Numbered from the stretch's first letter, positions 26,607 through 35,403 are shown. The stretch: DNA of 37,236 nt from an uncultured Mucilaginibacter sp. (GCA_903863845.1 CAIPDP010000087.1:1-37236); one strand, 5' to 3'. Numbers and translations are program-made. Notes: a model not told the origin generated them from the sequence alone.

Positions 26607-27749
26607 ATGCAAGAAATGGAAATAACCACCAATAACACCAGCCAGGTGATCAAAAACCTGCTGGAGGAATTTTATACAACATCGGCAATGACGATGGGCT
26701 ACCCTGTGGCCAAGGATTTCGACTATACCGAATTGTTGCCCCTGCTTAAATTTCCTTTAAACAATGTGGGCGATCCATTTATTCCTTCAACCTATACCGT
26801 TGGTTCGCGGGAGCAGGAGAAGGAAGTGATCTCCTTCTTTTCGCACCTGTTCAGGGCCGAGGAAGATAACTGGTGGGGCTATGTCACCAACGGTGGTTCG
26901 GAAGGTAATTTGTATGGCTTGTACCTGGCGCGGGAATTGTATCCAAAAGCGATCGTTTATTATTCAGAGGCCACCCATTACAGCGTGCAAAAAAACCTGC
27001 ACCTGTTGAATATGCCGAATATTGCCATCCGGTCGCAGGCCAGCGGTGAAATAGATTATGAGGACCTCGAAAAAACCATCAGCATTAACCGGCAGATGCC
27101 GGTGATCATTCTGGCAAATGTTGGTACCACCATGACCGAGGCCCGTGATGATGTGGGCAAAATGAAAGCCATTTTTAAACATATGGCTATCCAACATCAC
27201 TATATCCATGTTGACGGGGCTCTATCCGGAAGCTATGCAGCTTTCCTTGAACCACGCCCTGCATTTGATTTTGCGGATGGGGCCGATAGCATTGCCATTA
27301 GCGGACATAAGTTCTTTGGTTCTCCGATACCCTGTGGGATGGTCATTGCCAAAAAGAACCACCGCGACCGTATTGCTCGCTCCATCGATTATATCGGCTC
27401 GCTGGACACCACAATTTCCGGCTCCCGGAACGGACATACGCCTTTGTTTCTTTGGTACACAATATCAAAACTGGGTATTGAAGGCCTGAAAAAGCGCACC
27501 CATGATTGCCTTGCCGTAGCCGCCTATGCTGAAAAAAAACTGAAGCAGGTTGAACCTCTGGTTTGGCGTAACCCGGATACGCTAACCGTCAATATCCCCA
27601 AACCCGGCGAGGCGCTATTGAAGAAATGGCAACTGGCATCCGGCAAAGAATGGGCACACATTATTTGCATGCCCGGTATGCAAAAGGCACAGATCGATGA
27701 ATTTGTGAGGGATTTGGAATTGCATAAGGTGCCAGAGCACGCGGTTTGA
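26607..27749 (+). CDS. hdc: Histidine decarboxylase, PLP-dependent
   Basis: I chose the ATG at 26607; the frame extends upstream only to a TTG at 26586. The 380-residue product has the length of the bacterial PLP histidine decarboxylases (about 380) and their motifs: GYPVAKDFDY, WGYVTNGGSEGN, YYSEATHYSV (H124, which stacks on the cofactor), HVDGALSG (D203), SGHKFFGSPIPCG with the Schiff-base lysine K235, and TISGSRNGHTP. The enzyme converts histidine to histamine and CO2. Adjacent regions: the cytochrome b gene is divergent; 298 bases downstream a sodium/solute symporter begins, separated by repeat elements, so co-transcription is unproven. Another group II amino-acid decarboxylase is the alternative. 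Confidence 0.87.
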   Translation: MQEMEITTNNTSQVIKNLLEEFYTTSAMTMGYPVAKDFDYTELLPLLKFPLNNVGDPFIPSTYTVGSREQEKEVISFFSHLFRAEEDNWWGYVTNGGSEGNLYGLYLARELYPKAIVYYSEATHYSVQKNLHLLNMPNIAIRSQASGEIDYEDLEKTISINRQMPVIILANVGTTMTEARDDVGKMKAIFKHMAIQHHYIHVDGALSGSYAAFLEPRPAFDFADGADSIAISGHKFFGSPIPCGMVIAKKNHRDRIARSIDYIGSLDTTISGSRNGHTPLFLWYTISKLGIEGLKKRTHDCLAVAAYAEKKLKQVEPLVWRNPDTLTVNIPKPGEALLKKWQLASGKEWAHIICMPGMQKAQIDEFVRDLELHKVPEHAV

Positions 27750-27765
27750 TACCCCCACCACGCCC

Positions 27766-27789
27766 TTCGTCGGTGTCCCCACCGACGAA
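27766..27789. repeat. Palindromic REP-like unit with third stem sequence
   Basis: Perfect 10-base arms TTCGTCGGTG and CACCGACGAA with loop TCCC, preceded by a C-rich flank (CCCCCACCACGCCC) like copy 2 at 17814-17851. The apex GTGTCC matches copy 1. Confidence 0.72.
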
Positions 27790-27989
27790 CAATGAAAGCC
27801 CAATCTGACCCTATCCACCATTATGAAGATAGTAATCGCGTATTTTCGATATTGCAGTTCAAAGTTCATCAAAATTAGATAACTTAGGATTTACGACAGG
27901 TAAGCAAATATTAATTGGATTAGGTTTGGTTATTGCTTTATTTTAAATTCTTAACGAAATATTGTGTTCGAAAATATTAATTGTCGCCA

Positions 27990-28053
27990 GCTAATGCCCA
28001 AATGCCCAATCCCCAATGACAGCGCAGCGAAATGACCCAATGACATAATGACT
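27990..28053 (-). repeat. Degenerate heptamer array, reverse complement of TAGTCAT
   Basis: A run of decayed units such as AATGCCC, AATGACA, AATGACC, AATGACAT and AATGACT. The better units are rotations of ATGACTA, the reverse complement of the 17731 heptamer. The last unit supplies the start codon of the symporter gene (ATGACT at 28048). The rest of the 298-base gap (27790-27989) shows nothing convincing except a 12-base direct repeat AAATATTAATTG at 27906 and 27972. Confidence 0.6.
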
Positions 28054-29511
28054 CCCTCCCTCATCCTCTATATCATCCTTGGTTATTTCGGTTTGCTGAT
28101 GCTTATTGCGCGTCTAACCTCGCGGCATAACAAGGCCAACAGCTTTTTTGATGGCGACCGTTCCTCACCCTGGTTCCTGGTGGCGTTTGGGATGATTGGT
28201 TCGGGTATCTCGGCAGTTTCCCTGGTGTCTATTCCGGGGAATGTGGGTAACAATAACCTGTTCTATTTTCAGTTTATTTTGGGTACCATTGCGGGTTACC
28301 TGTTTATTGCTTTTGTGTTGACGCCGATCTACTACCGACTCAAACTGGTTTCTATTTATACCTATCTCAATATCCGTTTTGGTAAGGTGACCTATAAAAC
28401 TGGTTCATTGTTTTTTCTGGTGTCGCAGTCGTTTGGCGCAGCGCTTAGGTTATTGTTGTCGGTCAAGATATTGCAGTATGCTTTTTTCGATAGTCTGCAT
28501 ATCCCTTACTTTGTCACCATTATTATCGTATTGGTGCTGATATGGCTTTACACCAATAAATCGGGCATCAAAACTATTGTGTGGACCGACGCTTTACAGT
28601 CGCTATTCCTGATCACGGTTATGATCGTATCCATCCTTACCATTAAATATTCGCTGGGGCTAACTATCGGCGGCATGTTCAGTACAATAGCAAATCACCC
28701 TTATGCCAAACTATTTGATTGGGACTGGCATTCCGGCTCCAATTTTTTCAAGCAGTTTATTTCGGGTTTGCTTATTACGGTGGCATTGGTGGGCTTAGAC
28801 CAAAGCATGATGCAAAAGACACTCACCATTAATAATGCTGACGGGGCCAAACGCAATGTGCTCACTTTTAGTTTTTTTATCGCAGCGGCACAAACCCTGT
28901 TTTTAGGGCTGGGGGTGTTGCTATATCTTTTTGCCGAACGCCATGGAATAAAATTAAGCAGTCAGAACGGGCAATTTACGGATACCGATGGTTTGTATCC
29001 TTTCCTTACCTTGCACTACTTCGGACAGGTTGGTGCTATTGCCTTTTTCATCGGCGTTATTGCCAGTACCTTTGCCAGTATTGATGCCTGCATTGCAGCG
29101 CTTACAACCGCCTTTAGCTATGATTTTATGGATATCGAAAGTAAAGCACCTGAGGATAAAAACAAGATCAAGAACCGGGTTTTGCTGGGCGTAAACCTGG
29201 CGATGTTTATCATCGTAATGGGTTTTTGGAACAGCCAGGGTGCCATCATCAATACCATATTCAAGATAGCGGGCTATACTTATGGGCCGATACTGGGTTT
29301 ATACCTCACCGGCTTATTTTCCAAACTGCAAATGCAGGAAAAATGGGTGCCGCTTGCCTGCGTTTCGGCTGCGCTTTTAACATGGGTTTTGAATTTGGTG
29401 TTTAAGCAAGCATTCCAGTTCGACCTTGGTTTTATGAATATCCTGCTGAATGCTTTGTTGACGATTTTATTTTTGATATTGATTAAGCGAAAGAAATATG
29501 GCGAACAATAA
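28048..29511 (+). CDS. Sodium/solute symporter (SSS family)
   Basis: A 487-residue membrane protein with about 13 helices. SSS features include an early GYFGLLMLIARLT segment, FFDGDRSSPWFLVAFGMIGSGISAVSLVSIPG (residues 33-64, split by the sodium-site helix), and ASTFASIDACIAALTTAFSYD near 340-365, where Ser/Thr residues commonly bind Na+. The solute is not predictable; members move sugars, amino acids or sialic acid. The start codon lies in a degenerate heptamer array. The stop overlaps the start of the next GNAT gene by 14 bases, so it heads an operon with the GNAT and serine hydrolase genes. Confidence 0.9.
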   Translation: MTPSLILYIILGYFGLLMLIARLTSRHNKANSFFDGDRSSPWFLVAFGMIGSGISAVSLVSIPGNVGNNNLFYFQFILGTIAGYLFIAFVLTPIYYRLKLVSIYTYLNIRFGKVTYKTGSLFFLVSQSFGAALRLLLSVKILQYAFFDSLHIPYFVTIIIVLVLIWLYTNKSGIKTIVWTDALQSLFLITVMIVSILTIKYSLGLTIGGMFSTIANHPYAKLFDWDWHSGSNFFKQFISGLLITVALVGLDQSMMQKTLTINNADGAKRNVLTFSFFIAAAQTLFLGLGVLLYLFAERHGIKLSSQNGQFTDTDGLYPFLTLHYFGQVGAIAFFIGVIASTFASIDACIAALTTAFSYDFMDIESKAPEDKNKIKNRVLLGVNLAMFIIVMGFWNSQGAIINTIFKIAGYTYGPILGLYLTGLFSKLQMQEKWVPLACVSAALLTWVLNLVFKQAFQFDLGFMNILLNALLTILFLILIKRKKYGEQ

Positions 29512-29998
29512 GATCAATGCGGATATCAGGCTGACGAACGATCGAGCCGACTTTGCCGCCTGCGCTACTCTAATGGCAGTAAGCGACCCCTGGTTAAGTA
29601 TGGATATCAGCTATGAGGAATGCCTTGCAGCTTTTGGCAAGCCTGAAAACACGGTGTTTGTTTTGCTGCGGGATGACAATCTATTGGGTTTTGTGATGCT
29701 GCAGGAGTATGGTAGTTTTAAAGGCTATATCAAAACTTTATGCGTCGACGGAAACTGCCGCGGGTTAGGCTATGGTACGCTTCTTTTGAAATTCTGCGTG
29801 CAGCATATCCTGGCTTATTCTCCTAATCTTTTTATTTGCGTTAGTGCGTTCAATGAAGGGGCTATAAAACTTTATAGCCGTTTTGGGTTTGAATTGGTAG
29901 GCGAATTGCCCAATTTCGTAAAACAAGGTTTTACGGAATTACTGATGCGGAAGACAGCTGGTCCAATTTCCGGTTACCTTCCGCCTGGTAGTAAATAA
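29498..29998 (+). CDS. GNAT family N-acetyltransferase
   Basis: A 166-residue cytoplasmic acetyltransferase. Motif A reads IKTLCVDGNCRGLGYGTLLL, with the acetyl-CoA loop R88-G-L-G-Y-G93, and motif B is NEGAIKLYSRFGFELVGELPNF, a RimI-like pattern. The acceptor is unknown. Its ATG overlaps the symporter stop by 14 bases and the serine hydrolase starts 12 bases after its stop, so all three are probably translated from one transcript. Confidence 0.9.
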   Translation: MANNKINADIRLTNDRADFAACATLMAVSDPWLSMDISYEECLAAFGKPENTVFVLLRDDNLLGFVMLQEYGSFKGYIKTLCVDGNCRGLGYGTLLLKFCVQHILAYSPNLFICVSAFNEGAIKLYSRFGFELVGELPNFVKQGFTELLMRKTAGPISGYLPPGSK

Positions 29999-30010
29999 CT
30001 AGTAAATTTT

Positions 30011-31252
30011 ATGCTGAGGTTAAGAAACATTTTATGCTTGACGCTGATAGTCGCCACCACGCTCAATGCCCATGCGCAAAGCGCCTCCCGCCTAGTGCTT
30101 ACTCGGCAGATCGATAGCATCATTCGTGATAAAATAAAAGAGAATAAGATACCCGGCGCCGTCATCGAAATTAAAAAGGGTGATGAGATCCTATACCGGC
30201 AGGCCTACGGTTATGCGCAAAAGTTCAACTATGAACACAAGCTTCTGGCCGAACCCGAATTACTGACCACCGACCACCTTTTTGATATCGCTTCCCTTAC
30301 CAAGGTTGTCGGCACCACAACCTCCATCATGCTGCTGGTTGACCGGGGATTGATACATGTTGATGATCCTGTAGGTAAATACATCAAAGCTTTTACTTCA
30401 CCAGACAAAGCTGCGATCACTATCCGGCATTTATTAACCCATACCGCAGGCTTGTTTGAATGGTACCCGCTGTATTACCGGGCATCCGATAAGCAACAAA
30501 CCTTTAAGCTCATCGGCGAATTACCCCTTGCTTTCCCGGTAGGTGCACAGCGCAAATACAGTGACCTGGGTTTTACGATTCTGGGCGAGATCGTGGAGAT
30601 CGTTTCCGGACAATCGCTGGATCAGTTTGAGGAGCAAAACATATTCATTCCGCTGGGGATGAAGCATACCTTGTATAATCCCCTAAAAAAAGATCCCGAA
30701 ATGCCTATAGCGGCCACCTCCTTTGGCAACCCTTATGAGTACCGGATGGTGCACGACCCGGCGCTAGGCTTTCAGTTCAAAGAGATCGATCCGAATAGCT
30801 GGAACGGCTGGAGGCACTATGTGTTGCGTGGCGAAGTGAACGATGGCAACGCCTGGTACGCCGAAAAAGGCGTTTCGGGTGCGGCCGGTATTTTTTCGAC
30901 GGTGGATGATCTGCAAAAATTGGTAGATATGCTGCGCAATAAGGGTAAGGTGGGGGATAAGCCGTTTATTTCGGAAGCAACCATTAATACTTTTCTGACC
31001 AACGATCGTTTCAGTAATGGCCTGGGCTGGATGATGGATCCGGTCAACTCCTTTATGAAGAATGGCCCGGAAGGAACGTTCGGACATACAGGATTCACCG
31101 GAACCAGTATTACTGTTGTACCGTCAAAGCAACTCTCTATTATCCTGCTGATCAACCGCCAGCAAATGGGCCTGATCAACGAAAAAGACTATTATAACGT
31201 AAATGCCATACGCGAACAGGTTTTTAAGGCGGTAATGGAGTTTGCAGAGTAG
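30011..31252 (+). CDS. Secreted serine hydrolase, class C beta-lactamase/esterase fold
   Basis: A 413-residue protein with signal peptide (1-23, AHAQ) and a beta-lactamase (class C, DD-peptidase-like) domain. Active-site motifs: S95-x-x-K98 (IASLTK), Y183-S-D (RKYSDLGF) and H359-T-G361 (FGHTGFTG). Relatives are DD-peptidases, D-aminopeptidases, esterases and AmpC-type enzymes; HTG rather than KTG argues against a classical beta-lactamase, and an esterase or peptidase is more likely. Periplasmic. Last gene of the symporter operon. Confidence 0.88.
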   Translation: MLRLRNILCLTLIVATTLNAHAQSASRLVLTRQIDSIIRDKIKENKIPGAVIEIKKGDEILYRQAYGYAQKFNYEHKLLAEPELLTTDHLFDIASLTKVVGTTTSIMLLVDRGLIHVDDPVGKYIKAFTSPDKAAITIRHLLTHTAGLFEWYPLYYRASDKQQTFKLIGELPLAFPVGAQRKYSDLGFTILGEIVEIVSGQSLDQFEEQNIFIPLGMKHTLYNPLKKDPEMPIAATSFGNPYEYRMVHDPALGFQFKEIDPNSWNGWRHYVLRGEVNDGNAWYAEKGVSGAAGIFSTVDDLQKLVDMLRNKGKVGDKPFISEATINTFLTNDRFSNGLGWMMDPVNSFMKNGPEGTFGHTGFTGTSITVVPSKQLSIILLINRQQMGLINEKDYYNVNAIREQVFKAVMEFAE

Positions 31253-31447
31253 TATTAACCGCTGAACCAGCACTTATCATCTGCCAAAGCTGATTTTTAC
31301 CCGACGGGCAAGTTTCTGGTCTTGATTTAAGCTTTTATCGCCAAAAAATAGGGGGTTGTCGGTATGAGCATAGCTCCAGTCTATTTCATTTTAGCTATTC
31401 ACGGCCTTGCTGTTAATTCGTTCTATCGAATCAACAAAAAGAATAAA

Positions 31448-32113
31448 ATGGAAAATCATCAAGCAGCGGTTTTGGTACCGGTAGTAACAGGCCGCAACAA
31501 AAAATACTCTCCTGCTATACGTCTCTGGCATTGGCTGAATGCACTGGTAATTACAGGACTTTTGATTACCGTAGCTGTTAACTCCACCGTATTAAAACCC
31601 TGGACCAATGCAGCATTCATAGCCGATAAACTCAAAGAGCAGGGCATCAAAGTAAGTGAAGATCAGGTGCGTCCTGTAGCCTTTGGCTTAGCCGATCAGG
31701 TTTGGGCCATTCATACTTATCTGGGCTATGTATTGGCGGGTTTGTTCCTTTTTCGGATCGGATTAGAGTTTTTTGAATTGAGCGATAAAAAACTGATCCG
31801 CAAGATCAAAGCCGCGCGCGAATCATTTTTACAACGCAAGAAAGATCGTATTGCCTCCCGCAACAAAATGCTGATCAAAACCCTTTATGCTATCTTTTAC
31901 CTGTTGCTGGTTGTGATGGTTGTATCGGGACTCTCACTGGCTATCGGAGAATATGTACCAGCAATTAAGCAACTGCATTTTATTCGCGATATCCATGGGT
32001 TTACCATGTATCTCATCCTGGGTTTTACGCTTATTCACCTCGCAGGCGTAGTTTTGGGTGAGCGCAAACAGCACAAAGGTGTGGTTTCTGATATGATCAA
32101 TGGCGGCGAGTAA
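31448..32113 (+). CDS. Cytochrome b/b561-like membrane protein (second copy)
   Basis: I chose the ATG at 31448, which gives a 221-residue protein; an upstream ATG (31364) adds 28 residues without family character. Membrane helices hold likely haem ligands H28 (RLWHWLN), H89 (AIHTYLG), H183 (DIHGFTMY) and H197 (LIHLAG), consistent with a di-haem cytochrome b561. It is not closely similar in sequence to the cytochrome b at 25666 and has no adjacent catalytic partner, so its electron acceptor is unknown. The stop is 6 bases from the stop of the convergent acyltransferase gene. Confidence 0.82.
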   Translation: MENHQAAVLVPVVTGRNKKYSPAIRLWHWLNALVITGLLITVAVNSTVLKPWTNAAFIADKLKEQGIKVSEDQVRPVAFGLADQVWAIHTYLGYVLAGLFLFRIGLEFFELSDKKLIRKIKAARESFLQRKKDRIASRNKMLIKTLYAIFYLLLVVMVVSGLSLAIGEYVPAIKQLHFIRDIHGFTMYLILGFTLIHLAGVVLGERKQHKGVVSDMINGGE

Positions 32114-32119
32114 GGGTAA

Positions 32120-33265
32120 TCAGCCCGCTACTTCGGCCTTTTTTACCAATACCTTTTTGCGCAGCCATTCGCGCACTGGTTCATCATACAATTTAAGACA
32201 GGCGTAGGCTAGGGCAATACTGACAACAACGAGTGCTAACCCCACTAGCAGACCTTTTGGACCCAGTGGTATTTTGTCATCAACCACCCATGCGGTATAA
32301 ACATAGATCAAAGGGTAATGTGTGATATAAAGCGGATACGAGATATCGCCCAGGAACTTACAGATTTTGGCTGATTGCGGGTTTTTGATCTCGCCGCCGG
32401 CACCGATGGAAACAATGAGCGGAAACGCAAGGATAACGCAAAATGCGTCATAAAGGCCGTTTTGCCAGAGTGTATTGGGGCCGCCAATCCTGGGGATGCT
32501 CAAAACAACAACAATAAGCAAACTGGCGATCCAAAAGGCATTTTTGATCCGGATAAGTTTGCCGAGGCGGCATAATAATACCCCACCAAAAAAAGGGAAC
32601 AGCAGACGGGTAAAGCCCACATAAAGCTGTTCTTTGGTCAATGACCAGCCGCCGATCAGGTCGCCCTGCGGGCCTGCAACCAGGTAATTTACCATCATGG
32701 CTGCTGCCAGAAAAACAAAGATACCCAGCAACCATTTTGGGAAACGGCGTACGATCAGGGCGTACAATATATTGGCGATGTATTCGAAAAACAGCGACCA
32801 GGCTGGTCCGTCGAGCGGGTGCATTTCCTGCCAGCCGCGGATATCCATGGATAACGGCACGGGTATTAAGGTACTGCCGATCACCATCAGCAACAAAACT
32901 TCCCAAACCGGTGTGCCCGCAATTTGCGGAAAGGCCTGCCCTGCTTGCAGGTAAAACAATAAAGCGCCAATGACAGACCCCATTACAACCATAGGCTGCA
33001 AGCGTACCAAACGTCTTTTATAAAAATCCCATTGACTCATTTTGGTCCATCGGTCGTCATAGGCATACGCTACCACGAAGCCCGAAAGCAGGAAGAAGAA
33101 ATCTACTGCCAGATAGCCATGGTTAATGATCTGAATAAAGCGGTTACCGCCCGTAAAAGTTTCAAACACGTGGAAGGTGATCACCAGGATAGAGGCCACA
33201 CCACGCAATCCATCCAGGATGGGGTAGTGATTTTTACTTTCGAGGTATACGGAAGTGTTGCTCAT
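32120..33265 (-). CDS. Acyltransferase 3 family membrane protein
   Basis: A 381-residue membrane protein with about ten helices. The acyltransferase 3 signature LDGLRG (residues 17-22, R21) and conserved H32 (ITFHVF) sit in the first helices, followed by FFFLLSGFVVAYAY and a YKRRLVRLQP motif; ISYPLYITHYPL occurs near the end. The family acylates sugars of surface polysaccharides or O-antigen; the acceptor here is unknown. No polysaccharide locus lies nearby. Upstream is the MFS gene with a 120-base gap holding an inverted repeat. Confidence 0.92.
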   Translation of the reverse strand: MSNTSVYLESKNHYPILDGLRGVASILVITFHVFETFTGGNRFIQIINHGYLAVDFFFLLSGFVVAYAYDDRWTKMSQWDFYKRRLVRLQPMVVMGSVIGALLFYLQAGQAFPQIAGTPVWEVLLLMVIGSTLIPVPLSMDIRGWQEMHPLDGPAWSLFFEYIANILYALIVRRFPKWLLGIFVFLAAAMMVNYLVAGPQGDLIGGWSLTKEQLYVGFTRLLFPFFGGVLLCRLGKLIRIKNAFWIASLLIVVVLSIPRIGGPNTLWQNGLYDAFCVILAFPLIVSIGAGGEIKNPQSAKICKFLGDISYPLYITHYPLIYVYTAWVVDDKIPLGPKGLLVGLALVVVSIALAYACLKLYDEPVREWLRKKVLVKKAEVAG

Positions 33266-33320
33266 TAATTGCAGTTCGGTTAAAGGGTTTATTGGCGGAT
33301 GGTTAATCCAAAGTGTGTAA

Positions 33321-33352
33321 CTGACACAATAATAATTAAAACTTTGTGTCAG
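33321..33352. promoter_or_regulatory. Inverted repeat upstream of the acyltransferase gene
   Basis: Perfect 9-base arms CTGACACAA (33321-33329) and TTGTGTCAG (33344-33352) with a 14-base AT-rich spacer, about 55 bases ahead of the acyltransferase start. There is no T tail, so an operator or leader hairpin is more likely than a terminator. Confidence 0.45.
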
Positions 33353-33385
33353 ACAAGCTCTTACCCGAAATAAAAAACGGCAAAT

Positions 33386-34666
33386 TTATTGGGATTCAGA
33401 TGCGCTTAGTTTACTTCTTACAGCTATTAATGCAATTAAAGTGATCAAAGCGGCAAACGACAGGTAATAGCCTACATAGCTCATTTGGTAAATGGATGCC
33501 AATTTGGTAGCCAAAACCGGTGCCGGTGATGCCCCGATGATGCCCGCCAACGTAAATGCCAGCGATGAACCGGTATAACGCACCGATGCCGGGAAAATGC
33601 CCGCAAGCGTTGTGCCGGTTGGGCCATAGGTAAGTCCCATCAGAAACATACCCAGGGCAAGGAAAGTCACTGTAAGCGACCAATTGCCGGCAACAAATAA
33701 GGGCGCGAAAACCAAGCCATATCCAAAAATAAGTATGGTAGTAATGATCAGCACTTTTGCACGGCCATATTTGTCGGCCAGAATAGCGGAAAGCGGTATG
33801 CTGAATGCAAAAAACAACATAGATATCATTTGTGCGATTAGAAATGCCGTCCGCGAATAATGGAATTGCGTTGTTCCCCAGCTGATGGTAAAAACTGTCA
33901 TCAGGTAAAACAACAGGAAAGTAGTTACCGTCGCGAAAGTACCGAGCACTATTGTTTTTGTATGTTTTAGGAAAACCTCGGCGACAGGAACTTTAACGCG
34001 TTCATTTTTCTCAATGATCTTTATAAAATCGGGTGTTTCGGAAATTTTCAGGCGAACGTAAAGTCCAACCCATACCAGCAGGGCACTGGCGATAAAAGGA
34101 ATGCGCCAGCCAAAACTGATAAATTGCTGATCACTTAGCGTTTTACTGAGTATTAAAAATATAGCACTTGAACAAAGAAAACCGATGGGTGCACCCAGCT
34201 GCGGGAACATACCATACCAGGCCTTTTTACCGGGAGGAGCATTCTCCGTAGCCAGTAAAACTGCCCCACCCCACTCACCACCCAGACCCAGACCCTGCCC
34301 AAAACGAAACAAAGCCAGTAATATAGGTGCTAAAATACCGATGCTGGTATATCCCGGTAATAAACCGATAGCTACGGTTGAAGGGCCCATGGTCATCAAT
34401 GCGGCAACAAGCGTGGCTTTGCGCCCTTTACGGTCGCCAAAGTGGCCAAAAATTGCCGCGCCAAGTGGTCGCGCAAAAAAGGCAAGTGCGAAAGTCGCCA
34501 ACGACTCTAACCTGGCGGCACTATCATTTCCCGCCGGAAAAAATAGTTTTGGAAATACCAGCACTGCTGCGGTAGCATAGATATAGAAATCAAAAAATTC
34601 AATAGTTGTTCCGATAAGGCTTGCAATTAGTATGCGCCTTGCAGGATTGACTTGTGATTGGTTCAT
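33386..34666 (-). CDS. MFS transporter, metabolite:H+ symporter (MHS) type
   Basis: I chose the ATG at 34666; the frame extends to a TTG at 34690. The 426-residue product has 12 predicted helices and the loop 2-3 motif G74-H-F-G-D78-R-K-G-R82-K, preceded by FARPLGA, which is typical of the MHS branch (shikimate, proline/betaine, alpha-ketoglutarate carriers), together with RFGQGLGLGGEWGGA and FPQLGAPIGF. The substrate is not predictable from sequence. Proton-driven import across the inner membrane is inferred from the family. It precedes the acyltransferase gene on the same strand. Confidence 0.9.
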   Translation of the reverse strand: MNQSQVNPARRILIASLIGTTIEFFDFYIYATAAVLVFPKLFFPAGNDSAARLESLATFALAFFARPLGAAIFGHFGDRKGRKATLVAALMTMGPSTVAIGLLPGYTSIGILAPILLALFRFGQGLGLGGEWGGAVLLATENAPPGKKAWYGMFPQLGAPIGFLCSSAIFLILSKTLSDQQFISFGWRIPFIASALLVWVGLYVRLKISETPDFIKIIEKNERVKVPVAEVFLKHTKTIVLGTFATVTTFLLFYLMTVFTISWGTTQFHYSRTAFLIAQMISMLFFAFSIPLSAILADKYGRAKVLIITTILIFGYGLVFAPLFVAGNWSLTVTFLALGMFLMGLTYGPTGTTLAGIFPASVRYTGSSLAFTLAGIIGASPAPVLATKLASIYQMSYVGYYLSFAALITLIALIAVRSKLSASESQ

Positions 34667-34776
34667 TTGGTTTGGTAAAAGCAAACTCAAACATAGACTT
34701 TTCGGGCGAAATCTGTTTACTATTCATGCATCACGAGGTAATTTATCTGCCATAATTTAACTGATACGATATAATT

Positions 34777-34812
34777 GAGGTTTTTTTCGTAAATTTCGAC
34801 CAACAAAACCTC
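34777..34812 (+). promoter_or_regulatory. Leader hairpin of the lipocalin gene
   Basis: Arms GAGGTTTT (34777-34784) and AAAACCTC (34805-34812), 8 base pairs with a 20-base loop, end 20 bases ahead of the lipocalin ATG. It may affect translation; not tested by anything in the sequence. Confidence 0.35.
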
Positions 34813-34832
34813 ATCTATCCCGTTATTGATAT

Positions 34833-35366
34833 ATGAAAAAACAAAATTGGCTTATTGCTTTAGCTGCCGGTGCGGGTGCTGCCGGTCTGGCTTATGCGCT
34901 TTGGCCAAAGAACAAGATCCCCAAGGGCGCAATTGTACAGCCCTTTGATAAACACAAATACCTGGGTCTGTGGAATGAAGTTGCACGCCTTCCTAACCGC
35001 ATCGAGAAAAACCTGAAGAACGTTACTGATGAATATTCATTAAACGATGATGGCTCTATCGCGGTGATCACACGTGCTTATAACTTTGATAAGAATAAGC
35101 CGGTGGAAGCTGAAGGCAAGGCTAAATTTGTTGGTCCTGATAACCGGGGTCAGCTTAAAGTATCTTATTTTCTGCCGATCTATCTGGATTACAATATCCT
35201 CGACGTGGATGCAAAATACCGTTATGCTATGGTATCAGGCAGCAGTCTGGAATACCTCTGGATCATATCACGCGAAAATGCCATTCCGGACGAAATCAAA
35301 GAGCGTTTCTTAACAAAAGCGTCTGCTTTGGGCTTTGATGTTTCAAAGCTGGAATGGACCTCCTGA
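34833..35366 (+). CDS. Bacterial lipocalin (Blc-like), membrane-anchored
   Basis: A 177-residue protein with an N-terminal hydrophobic anchor (about 5-23, Ala/Gly-rich, no lipobox) and a lipocalin barrel (about 35-175). The family signature G45-x-W47 lies in YLGLWNEVARLPNRIEKN, followed by VTDEYSL, and the C-terminal strands hold YAMVSGSSLEYLWIISR. Blc-type lipocalins bind fatty acids or lysophospholipids and act at the outer membrane; here an uncleaved anchor replaces the lipid tail seen in E. coli Blc. The start is unambiguous (ATG with no upstream alternative of quality). It is convergent with the second START gene. Confidence 0.88.
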   Translation: MKKQNWLIALAAGAGAAGLAYALWPKNKIPKGAIVQPFDKHKYLGLWNEVARLPNRIEKNLKNVTDEYSLNDDGSIAVITRAYNFDKNKPVEAEGKAKFVGPDNRGQLKVSYFLPIYLDYNILDVDAKYRYAMVSGSSLEYLWIISRENAIPDEIKERFLTKASALGFDVSKLEWTS

Positions 35367-35403
35367 AAGTTCAGGTATTCGCTTGAAATCGGATTATTTC
35401 AGA

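Noticed and set aside
27906..27983. 12-base direct repeats AAATATTAATTG
   Set aside because: AT-rich and unsupported by any element between them; chance is likely.
30011..31252. Beta-lactamase resistance gene
   Set aside because: The third motif is HTG and the protein resembles esterase or peptidase relatives; resistance cannot be supported.
31364..31447. 28-residue N-terminal extension of the second cytochrome b
   Set aside because: The added residues show no family character and the ATG at 31448 starts a normal cytosolic N-terminus.
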